DNA of 5,464 nt, taken from NCBI GenBank assembly GCA_947178045.1, contig CAMWWR010000153.1:1-5464 (forward strand), written 5' to 3'. This document shows positions 1-5,326 of the stretch, piece after piece. A model generated the notes under the pieces. The model was not told where the DNA came from. It made no database searches and saw nothing but the letters and a program-made list of their open reading frames with translations. The stretch comes from an uncultured Clostridia bacterium (GTDB lineage: Bacteria; Bacillota; Clostridia; Lachnospirales; Lachnospiraceae). Each line of letters begins with the position of its first letter. The stretch's first letter is position 1. The translations under genes were made by a program, and so were the position numbers.

Positions 1-210
1 GGCTTTGACAATATCAATCTGGCGCAGTACTATACGCCGGCGCTCTCCACGGTCGAGAACCCGGTGACGGAGCTCGGGGATAAGAGCGCGCTGGAGCTGT
101 TCCGGCTGATCCGCAGGGAGGGAATGCCGGAGGGCGTGAGCATCAAGCTTGCCCCGTCCCTTGTGGTGCGGGAGTCCTGCAGCAGGGCGCTGCAGCTGAA
201 AAAGGCTTAA
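1..210 (+). CDS. LacI-family transcriptional regulator, C-terminal end (partial)
   Basis: The last 69 codons of a gene whose start lies before the window, ending at TAA 208-210. The translation has the usual tail of LacI/GalR repressors: GFDNI near the start, then a P-A-L-S-T-V-E-N segment matching the family's 'P.LTTV' strand, an ELG..A helix start, and PSLVVRESC matching the conserved 'P.LVVR.S' final strand. This is the end of the periplasmic-binding-protein-like sugar-sensing domain; the DNA-binding helix-turn-helix is outside the window. Family members bind an operator as dimers and release it, or bind it, on contact with a sugar ligand. The glycosidase genes directly downstream on the same strand suggest it controls them. 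The ligand cannot be read from this fragment. The family call is firm; the regulon is inference. Confidence 0.9.
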   Translation, partial: GFDNINLAQYYTPALSTVENPVTELGDKSALELFRLIRREGMPEGVSIKLAPSLVVRESCSRALQLKKA

Positions 211-240
211 GAAGGTGCTGATTCAATCAGCGCTTCCTTA
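208..240 (+). promoter_or_regulatory. Extended inverted repeat between regulator and GH94 gene (hairpin or operator)
   Basis: The core GCTGATTCAATCAGC (217-231) is a perfect palindrome with 7-base arms around one central C. Pairing extends outwards from TAA (208-210) to TTA (238-240), with two G-U wobbles and one A-C mismatch. The left arm includes the regulator's stop codon, and the right arm ends 4 bases before the GH94 ribosome binding site. No T run follows, so it is not a classic intrinsic terminator. It could be an operator, an attenuating hairpin or an mRNA-stabilising structure. The structure is visible; its role is not. Confidence 0.45.
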
Positions 241-243
241 GAT

Positions 244-250
244 GGGAGGA
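244..250 (+). promoter_or_regulatory. Ribosome binding site of the GH94 gene, decides the start
   Basis: GGGAGGA lies 10 bases before ATG 261. An in-frame TTG at 252 would sit one base after this Shine-Dalgarno sequence, too close to be used, so ATG 261 is the chosen start. Confidence 0.8.
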
Positions 251-260
251 GTTGCAGAAC

Positions 261-2786
261 ATGGAATTTATTGATGGGAACGGGAGCTTCCGACTGAAGA
301 ACCCGCAGAAATACAGCTATCTCTATTTTCCGGCAGCAGGGGAGAACGGCATCAGGTCCTCCCTGACGCCGCTGCTCGGCGGGGATGCAAAAAAGGATCA
401 GAATACGTTTCTGTTTGAGCCGGTCAGTGCGGAAAATCTGCACAACAATCGCGGCACGCGGAATTTCTGGTGCCGCTTCGGCGTGGGAAGGGCATGGTCC
501 GCATCCGGGGCGTCGGCCGCGCAGGAGGCCGCGGCAGGAACAGCGAATGAGGAGGAGGCCGTCCTTGAGGCCGGCTTTATGTGGCATACGCTGTACCGCC
601 GCTCGAAGGAATTTCCGGTCGAATCAAAAATCACAACCTTTGTGCCAATCGATTTCCCGGATACCGAGGTGACGCTCGTGACAATCCGAAATACCGGCGA
701 TGCAGCCGTAGTATTTACGCCGGTCGCGGTGCTGCCGATGTACGCGCGCTCGGCCGACAACATCCGCGACCACCGGCATGTGACCTCGCTTCTGCACCGG
801 GCCCGGGTGACCGAATACGGCGTAAGGATCACGCCGACGCTGACATTTGACGAGCGGGGACACAAAAAGAACGAGCTTACTTATTATGTGTACGGCGGGG
901 ACGAGAACGGACGTGGGCCTGCCGGCGTGATTCCTGCCGTCGAGGATGTGATCGGCGAGGGCGGGAGCTTTGCAAGGCCGCGGGCCGTGTATGAGGAGCT
1001 TCCAGAACTTGCGCAGCCGGGGGATACGCTGGACGGGTATGAGACGGCCGGGACTCTTGTATTTGAGGAATGCAGACTTCTGCCGGGGGAGGAGGCGTTC
1101 TTTGCGCTCTGCGCGGGGATTGACAGCAATTCCAGGCTGGCCGGAAATTCCCTGCAATCCGAAGAGTCTGGAACCGACGGACATTCTCGGACGGACGGAA
1201 AGCTTCCGGATGACGGACATTCGCAGAAAGCTTCAAAGCTGCAGAGAACAGGAATCGAGGACGCCCTTCGGACCAGGCGCAAGGACGACTGGCTTTCCGA
1301 TCTTGAGAGGACGAAGGCGCACTGGGCGGAGCAGGTCAACGTCCGGTTTTCTACGGGGGACAAACAGTTTGATCAGTATATGTGCTGGATAGCCTTCCAG
1401 CCGATTCTGCGCCGTATTTACGGCTGCTCGTTTCTGCCGCACCACGATTACGGCAAGGGCGGAAGGGGCTGGCGCGATCTGTGGCAGGACTGCCTTGCGC
1501 TGCTGATTATGAACCCGGACGGCGTGCGCCGGATGCTCGTCAGTAATTTCGGCGGCGTGCGTATGGACGGCAGCAATGCGACCATTATTGGGAGCAGACA
1601 AGGCGAATTTATCGCCGACCGGAACAATATCGCGCGCGTATGGATGGATCACGGCTTCTGGCCGCTTCACACGACCGCCTTTTACATCCATCAGACGGGC
1701 GATCTCGGGATCCTGCTGGAGGAGGCGGAGTATTTTAAGGACGGGCAGGCCGTGCGCGGCGAGGAAAAGGACGGGGAATGGAACGAGGAATACGGCGTGA
1801 GGCAGCGGGACAAGCGCGGACAGACCGTGTCCGGAACGGTGCTTGAGCATATCCTCGTACAAAATCTGACGGCGTTCTACGATGTGGGAGAGCACAACCG
1901 CATCCGCCTGCGCGGTGCGGACTGGAACGACGCCCTCGACATGGCACCGGAGCGCGGCGAGAGCGCGGCCTTTACGTTCGCGTACGCCGGCAATCTCGGA
2001 GTATTGAAGGAGCTGCTGGCGCGGCTTTCGGAGCAGGGCACAGAGTCAGTGCTGCTTGCCGGGGAGCTTGCCATGCTGCTGTCGCGCGATACGGCGCTCT
2101 ATGCGGACATTGCGAAAAAGCAGGCGCTTTTGAGGGAATACTGCGGCCTTGTGCGCCATAATTGCTCGGGGGAAAAGGTTAAGATACCGATCGAAGAGCT
2201 GAGGCTTACGCTGGAAGCGATGGAGTGCTGGTGGAAGGAAACGCTCCGCGGGGAGGAGTGGCTCTCCGGGAAATACAGCTTTTTTAACGGCTATTATGAC
2301 AATCACGGCAAGCGTGTGGAGAGGACGGAGGGCAGGCCGGATAGTTCAGCAAGAATAGAAGAAGCGGATATTCCGGAGAAAACAGGGGATGGAGCAGGAG
2401 TCCGCATGATGCTGACCAGTCAGGTATTCGCCATCCAGTCCGGCACGGCGACCGAGGAACAGACAAAGAGCATTATCGCCTCAGCGGATGCGCTGCTCTA
2501 CCGCGAGCACAAGGGCGGTTACTGCCTGAACACGGATTTCGGCGAGCTCAAGGACGACCTCGGCAGGATGTTCGGCTTTGCCTACGGGCATAAGGGAACG
2601 GGGCGGTATTTTCTCACATGGCCGTTATGTACGGAAACGCGCTCTATAAGCGGGGCTTTGCCAGGGCGGGCTTTTGCGCGCTTGATTCGCTCTACCGGCA
2701 GGCGGCAGATTTTGAGAGGAGTAAAATATATCCCGGAATTCCGGAATATTTCAGCGACCGCGGCAGGGGAATGTACCATTATCTGA
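261..2786 (+). CDS. GH94-type disaccharide phosphorylase, N-terminal part; frame broken near 2612
   Basis: This frame encodes the first 784 residues of a GH94 inverting phosphorylase (cellobiose/laminaribiose phosphorylase relatives), a cytoplasmic enzyme that splits a beta-linked disaccharide with phosphate into a sugar 1-phosphate and a free sugar. Order: N-terminal beta-sandwich domain (about residues 1-285), linker, then an (alpha/alpha)6 catalytic barrel. Visible motifs are GGRGWRDLWQD (R405, D406, D410; the substrate-binding RD..QD motif), FIADRNN, VWMDHG, and GADWNDALD at 554-557, which carries the family's general-acid Asp. No signal peptide. Two hydrophilic insertions interrupt the family pattern (residues about 291-330 and 688-710), which helps explain a joined length of 971 residues against roughly 800-900 for many relatives. 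After YF (2607-2612) homology stops, and the last 57 residues of this frame are out-of-frame read-through to the TGA at 2784-2786. Without the C-terminal part the product should lack a complete phosphate site. Substrate is unresolved; the SYLYFP...GGD start resembles, from memory, proteins usually labelled cellobiose phosphorylase. Confidence 0.88.
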   Translation: MEFIDGNGSFRLKNPQKYSYLYFPAAGENGIRSSLTPLLGGDAKKDQNTFLFEPVSAENLHNNRGTRNFWCRFGVGRAWSASGASAAQEAAAGTANEEEAVLEAGFMWHTLYRRSKEFPVESKITTFVPIDFPDTEVTLVTIRNTGDAAVVFTPVAVLPMYARSADNIRDHRHVTSLLHRARVTEYGVRITPTLTFDERGHKKNELTYYVYGGDENGRGPAGVIPAVEDVIGEGGSFARPRAVYEELPELAQPGDTLDGYETAGTLVFEECRLLPGEEAFFALCAGIDSNSRLAGNSLQSEESGTDGHSRTDGKLPDDGHSQKASKLQRTGIEDALRTRRKDDWLSDLERTKAHWAEQVNVRFSTGDKQFDQYMCWIAFQPILRRIYGCSFLPHHDYGKGGRGWRDLWQDCLALLIMNPDGVRRMLVSNFGGVRMDGSNATIIGSRQGEFIADRNNIARVWMDHGFWPLHTTAFYIHQTGDLGILLEEAEYFKDGQAVRGEEKDGEWNEEYGVRQRDKRGQTVSGTVLEHILVQNLTAFYDVGEHNRIRLRGADWNDALDMAPERGESAAFTFAYAGNLGVLKELLARLSEQGTESVLLAGELAMLLSRDTALYADIAKKQALLREYCGLVRHNCSGEKVKIPIEELRLTLEAMECWWKETLRGEEWLSGKYSFFNGYYDNHGKRVERTEGRPDSSARIEEADIPEKTGDGAGVRMMLTSQVFAIQSGTATEEQTKSIIASADALLYREHKGGYCLNTDFGELKDDLGRMFGFAYGHKGTGRYFLTWPLCTETRSISGALPGRAFARLIRSTGRRQILRGVKYIPEFRNISATAAGECTII
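1176..1234 (+). repeat. In-frame imperfect direct repeats inside the GH94 insertion
   Basis: GACGGACATTC occurs at 1176-1186 and 1212-1222, and GAAAGCTTC at 1198-1206 and 1226-1234. The first element recurs at a distance of 36 bases (12 codons), so the protein repeats a DGHS motif. An extra CGGACGGACG stretch lengthens the first copy. The repeats fall in a linker-like, charged, Gly/Ser/Asp-rich segment between the N-terminal domain and the barrel, consistent with slippage-driven expansion where the fold tolerates it. Confidence 0.7.
2607..2617 (+). other. One-base frameshift in a T run within the GH94 gene
   Basis: The upstream frame reads G-R-Y-F through 2612. The downstream frame, starting at TCT 2612-2614, reads S-H-M-A-V-M-Y, which joins directly onto the expected GH94 pattern. 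Base 2612 must be used twice, so one T is missing from the TTTT run at 2609-2612. Reading T TTT CTC in the upstream frame, this is not a standard X XXY YYZ slippery heptamer, although a P-site slip on TTT is conceivable. A genuine mutation or a homopolymer sequencing or assembly error is more likely than programmed frameshifting. Confidence 0.9.
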
Positions 2787-3175
2787 CGGGTGCGGCGAGC
2801 TGGTATCTGATGACGGTGCTTGTCGAGATGTTCGGCGTCCGCGGGGATTACGGCGATCTGTGCTTTTCGCCGAAGCTTCTGCCGGAACAGTTTGACCGGG
2901 ACGGGCGCGCCGCGGTGCGCGTCAGGTTTGCGGGAAGGAAGCTTCATATCGTGTATGAGCAGTGCGGGGGGCTTGCGTACGGGGAGTGCCGCATTACGGT
3001 GCACGGTAGTATGCGGGAGGGAAACTGCATCCGCAGGGAAGAGCTTGCGGCCTGGGACGAGGACGCGGTTCATGAAATCGTTGTGCAGATTCCGGGGGCA
3101 GAGCCGGCAAGGAACGAACAGGAGTTGTCGGACACGAAAGCCATGGGAAGGGAGAATTTAAATGTGCAGCCATGA
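2618..3175 (+). CDS. GH94-type disaccharide phosphorylase, C-terminal part (out of frame with the N-terminal part)
   Basis: These 185 codons, plus the preceding S and H codons from 2612, complete the GH94 protein. They encode the last helices of the catalytic barrel and the C-terminal beta domain. Recognisable elements are ALYKRGFARAG, SKIYPGIPEYF, GRGMYHYLTGAASWY and FGVRGDYGDLCFSPKL. In characterised GH94 enzymes the Thr-Gly of the YLTG.ASW loop helps bind phosphate; here that is ACG GGT at 2786-2791 (T843-G844 of the joined protein). ATG 2618 is simply the internal Met of the SHM stretch: no Shine-Dalgarno sequence precedes it, so separate translation is unlikely. The tail after about 3090 is polar and variable. 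The stop (3173-3175) lies inside the next gene, whose start overlaps by 14 bases. This fragment cannot be catalytic alone because it lacks the DWND acid. Confidence 0.85.
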   Translation: MAVMYGNALYKRGFARAGFCALDSLYRQAADFERSKIYPGIPEYFSDRGRGMYHYLTGAASWYLMTVLVEMFGVRGDYGDLCFSPKLLPEQFDRDGRAAVRVRFAGRKLHIVYEQCGGLAYGECRITVHGSMREGNCIRREELAAWDEDAVHEIVVQIPGAEPARNEQELSDTKAMGRENLNVQP

Positions 3176-3644
3176 ACAATGCAAGGAAGAAGTGATAGAG
3201 TTATTGACTACGATATCCGAGGTGATATGGAGTGGCGGATTATTGCTTTTAGACATGATGCACAGGGGATATCTGGATGAATTATTGACAAAAGATGATG
3301 AGGAATATAACAAAAAAGTTGAAATATTGAAAAAACACAAAGATTTGCTCACGGGCGATTTATTCGGAGAACTGACATTTATTGTTATTACGGCAAAACA
3401 AAACATTGAAAAGCTGATTGGCTTGTTTTCTGCGAATGAGGAGGATTCTATTGTCAAACTCGTCAAGGAAGCTTTTGTCATGTATGCGAATCATTACCGT
3501 CCATGGGAAGTAAGATTTTCACTGGAAAAGATGATTGGTCAGAATGTCTCAATAGAGAAAATCTTCTTAACCTATTTAAAAGAGAATGAAAGATATACTG
3601 ATTGTCTCAACAGATATTTGGAAGAAGGACATTGCGGCGGGTGA
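3162..3644 (+). CDS. Hypothetical 160-residue protein, AT-rich, unknown function
   Basis: I do not recognise this protein. ATG 3162 has a good Shine-Dalgarno sequence (GGGAG at 3150-3154, 7-base spacer) and overlaps the end of the GH94 gene by 14 bases, as in a translationally coupled operon. The product reads as mostly helical: a hydrophobic stretch around residues 11-27 (IELLTTISEVIWSGGLLLL), a highly charged lysine/glutamate part at about 43-60, then amphipathic helices. The first hydrophobic run also carries acidic residues, so a membrane anchor is doubtful, and there is no clear signal peptide. Cysteines sit at positions 2 and 7 (C....C) and near the C-terminus. Base composition is strikingly different: sampled 60-base lines give about 30-45% GC against about 67% in a sampled GH94 line, with many AAA, ATA and TTA codons. 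This suggests acquisition from another source or an insertion between the two glycosidase genes. It is probably a real gene given the ribosome binding site and uninterrupted frame, but no role can be assigned. Confidence 0.7.
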   Translation: MCSHEQCKEEVIELLTTISEVIWSGGLLLLDMMHRGYLDELLTKDDEEYNKKVEILKKHKDLLTGDLFGELTFIVITAKQNIEKLIGLFSANEEDSIVKLVKEAFVMYANHYRPWEVRFSLEKMIGQNVSIEKIFLTYLKENERYTDCLNRYLEEGHCGG

Positions 3645-3683
3645 GAAAAAACATATCGTTCAAACAGTTCTCAATAGGAGCGA

Positions 3684-3713
3684 GAGACTATATTAATGGC
3701 GGCAGTATATAAT
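3684..3713 (+). promoter_or_regulatory. Candidate sigma-A-type promoter for the GH30 gene
   Basis: A perfect TATAAT at 3708-3713 lies 36 bases before the GH30 ATG. The best -35 match is GAGACT at 3684-3689, only three of six consensus bases, at an 18-base spacing. The surrounding gap is AT-rich, which makes chance -10 matches common. If real, the GH30 gene could be transcribed independently of the GH94 gene. Confidence 0.35.
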
Positions 3714-3749
3714 TGGGAACGATGAATTATAGCAAAAAGGAGGTAATGT

Positions 3750-5084
3750 ATGAGCTGGAAAATAATTGAGACGGATCATAAAAACGGGAGCTTCTGGAAG
3801 GAACGCGAGGATTTTGAGGAGCGGGTCGAGATGATGCGCGTGGTCAATCTGTATCCGGACTGCCGCTACCAGACGATCCGCGGCTTTGGCGGGGCGTTTA
3901 CCGAGGCGGCGGGCTACAATCTGACCAGACTGCCGGAGGCGGCGCAGGAAGAGGTGATCGAGGCGTATTTCGGGCGGGACGGCCTGCGCTACAATCTTGG
4001 CAGGACGCACATCAACAGCTGTGATTTTGCGCTCGGGAATTATGCTTATGTCGAGGACGGGAGCGATAAAGAGCTTAAGACCTTTGACGTCAGCCGCGAT
4101 AAAAAATATATTCTCCCGATGATCGCACGGGCGAAGAAGGCTTCGGAGGAGGAGATCGAGCTTCTGGCATCTCCGTGGAGTCCACCGGCCTTTATGAAGA
4201 CCAATGGAGAGATGAACCACGGAGGAAAGCTGAAGGCGGAATGCAGGCAGTTCTGGGCGGATTATATTGCACGATATCTGAAGGAATATCGTGCGCTCGG
4301 CGTTCCGATTTCCATGATTACCGTGCAGAATGAGCCAATGGCAGTTCAGACATGGGATTCCTGCATTTACGAGACAGGGGAAGAAATGGAATTTGTCCGG
4401 GATTATCTGGGCCCGACGCTGGAGAGGGAAGGACTGTCCGACACGAGGATCTTCGTGTGGGATCACAACAAGGAAATTCTGTTTGAGCGCGCGAGGGGCG
4501 TGCTGGACGATGAGAGGGCGGCAAAATATGTTGCCGGCGTCGCGTTCCACTGGTACAGCGGTGACCATTTTGAATCGGTCGCGCTTGTGCGTGAAAAGTA
4601 TCCGGACAAGGAGCTTTTGTTTACTGAGGGCTGCGTGGAGTACAGCCGCTTCGCGGACAGCAGCGAGGTGGCGAAGGCGGAGATGTATGCACACGATATT
4701 CTCGGAAATCTGGCCGCGGGCACAAACGGCTATCTCGACTGGAATCTGCTGCTCGACGAGCTGGGCGGCCCGAACCATGTGAAAAATTACTGTGCCGCCC
4801 CGGTTATGTGCGATACGGAAAAGGGCACGGTGGAAAAAAGGCTGTCCTACTATTATATCGGGCATTTCAGCCGCTATATCAAGCGCGGTGCGGTGCGCCT
4901 TGCAACAACGCGTTTTTCCGATAAGGTTGAGGTTGTTGCCTTTGAGAATCCGGACGGCAGCAAGGTTACAGTGCTGATGAACCGCACGGATGAGGATATC
5001 TGGTTCTCGCTGCGGGAGTATGACGAGGGAATCTCGTTCGTACTGAAAGCACACAGTATCGTGACAGTGCTGAAAGAAGTGTAA
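3750..5084 (+). CDS. GH30 family glycoside hydrolase (glucosylceramidase / beta-1,6-glucanase-like), cytoplasmic
   Basis: An intact 444-residue retaining glycoside hydrolase of clan GH-A. ATG 3750 follows AAGGAGG (3737-3743) by 6 bases. The TIM barrel is marked by GFGGAFTEAAGY (from residue 45), SPWSPPAFMKTNG (141-153) and TVQNEP with the acid/base Glu195. FHWYSGDHF follows, then LLFTEGCVEY with the nucleophile Glu293. NHVKNYCAAP marks the later barrel, and the C-terminal residues from about 385 form the family's beta-sandwich (VVAFENPDGSKVTVLMNRT). Both catalytic Glu residues are present, so it should be active. There is no signal peptide or membrane segment, so it should act inside the cell on short imported oligosaccharides rather than on polymers. 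GH30 members cleave beta-glucosides, beta-1,6-glucan, beta-xylosides or beta-1,6-galactosides; the exact activity cannot be read here. Its place downstream of a phosphorylase and a LacI-type regulator supports a role in beta-linked oligosaccharide breakdown. The high-GC codon use resembles the GH94 gene and not the AT-rich gene between them. Confidence 0.93.
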   Translation: MSWKIIETDHKNGSFWKEREDFEERVEMMRVVNLYPDCRYQTIRGFGGAFTEAAGYNLTRLPEAAQEEVIEAYFGRDGLRYNLGRTHINSCDFALGNYAYVEDGSDKELKTFDVSRDKKYILPMIARAKKASEEEIELLASPWSPPAFMKTNGEMNHGGKLKAECRQFWADYIARYLKEYRALGVPISMITVQNEPMAVQTWDSCIYETGEEMEFVRDYLGPTLEREGLSDTRIFVWDHNKEILFERARGVLDDERAAKYVAGVAFHWYSGDHFESVALVREKYPDKELLFTEGCVEYSRFADSSEVAKAEMYAHDILGNLAAGTNGYLDWNLLLDELGGPNHVKNYCAAPVMCDTEKGTVEKRLSYYYIGHFSRYIKRGAVRLATTRFSDKVEVVAFENPDGSKVTVLMNRTDEDIWFSLREYDEGISFVLKAHSIVTVLKEV

Positions 5085-5086
5085 AA

Positions 5087-5128
5087 AACGGGCTGACTTT
5101 GAAGCAGGGCTTCAATTTTGAGCCCGTT
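5087..5128 (+). repeat. Nested inverted repeat just after the GH30 stop
   Basis: Outer arms AACGGGCT (5087-5094) and AGCCCGTT (5121-5128) enclose a perfect inner hairpin, TTGAAGC (5099-5105) and GCTTCAA (5109-5115) with a 3-base loop. It begins 2 bases after the stop codon and is not followed by a T run, so it is more likely to protect the mRNA 3' end or cooperate with the terminator downstream than to terminate alone. Confidence 0.5.
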
Positions 5129-5161
5129 GAGCCGGAAGATTGAGTCCGTTATGCTGGAAGA
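5118..5161 (+). repeat. Two imperfect 22-base tandem repeats
   Basis: Units 5118-5139 and 5140-5161 directly abut and match at 18 of 22 positions, both beginning TTGAG, with a shared CCGTT core and ending GGAAGA. The first unit contributes an arm to the nested hairpin upstream, and the second runs into the terminator's left arm. This looks like a small local duplication that has since diverged. Confidence 0.6.
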
Positions 5162-5194
5162 AAAATGAACCCGTGTATGGGTTCATTTTTCTTC
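5157..5194 (+). terminator. Intrinsic terminator after the GH30 gene
   Basis: A perfect 16-base stem (5157-5172 with 5179-5194) surrounds the 6-base loop GTGTAT. The loop-side part is GAACCC/GGGTTC and the outer part pairs AAAAA with TTTTT, so the 3' arm itself forms the T tract (ATTTTTCTTCTT). The A/T symmetry would let it work in both directions. It closes the LacI-GH94-GH30 unit and separates it from the gene starting at 5327. Confidence 0.88.
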
Positions 5195-5255
5195 TTCCCA
5201 TGGGAGGATGACCCTGCGCAGTTTTGCGGCATATTTTTAGACTCTCTTTTCGGAA

Positions 5256-5283
5256 TTGTGTTCCGTTGAAAATCGATTATAAT
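5256..5283 (+). promoter_or_regulatory. Candidate promoter for the gene at 5327
   Basis: A perfect TATAAT at 5278-5283 is preceded at 16 bases by TTGTGT (5256-5261), which shares the first three bases of the -35 consensus. It sits after a strong terminator and 43 bases before the next start codon, where a new promoter is expected. A short palindrome CGGAA-TTGTG-TTCCG (5251-5265) overlaps the -35 and could be an operator, though it is short enough to arise by chance. Confidence 0.5.
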
Positions 5284-5326
5284 TGCACTAACAAATCAGT
5301 ATTTGAAAATATGAAAGGAGAAGATT

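Noticed and set aside
252..254. TTG as an upstream start for the GH94 gene.
   Set aside because: It sits one base after the Shine-Dalgarno sequence; ATG 261 has normal spacing.
624..1895. Several long reverse-strand open frames across the GH94 gene.
   Set aside because: They give Arg/Pro/Ser-rich, low-complexity products with no domain pattern, as expected opposite GC-rich coding DNA, and the + strand GH94 motifs are unambiguous.
2609..2615. Programmed -1 frameshift signal at the GH94 break.
   Set aside because: The heptamer read in the upstream frame (T TTT CTC) does not fit X XXY YYZ, no GH94 enzyme is known to me to use frameshifting, and I saw no obvious downstream stem. Kept only as a remote alternative.
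3696..3769. Tiny overlapping frames before GH30 (MAAVYNWER from 3696 to 3725, then a 15-codon frame from ATG 3722 crossing the GH30 start), possibly leader peptides.
   Set aside because: Neither has a well-placed ribosome binding site, and frames this short arise by chance in AT-rich DNA.
3693..5054. A 453-codon open frame on the reverse strand opposite the GH30 gene.
   Set aside because: It mirrors the GC-rich GH30 coding frame, which has full family motifs and a strong ribosome binding site. The reverse product shows no recognisable domain, so it is a codon-bias shadow.
5196..5205. Perfect 10-base palindrome TCCCATGGGA downstream of the terminator.
   Set aside because: Too short and isolated to support a binding-site call.
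5268..5283. A catabolite-repression (cre) site at TGAAAATCGATTATAA.
   Set aside because: It matches only part of the cre consensus and lacks the symmetrical TTTCA-like right half.
5311..5313. ATG 5311 as the start of the last gene.
   Set aside because: It is in a different frame from ATG 5327, soon meets a stop, and overlaps the Shine-Dalgarno sequence of ATG 5327.
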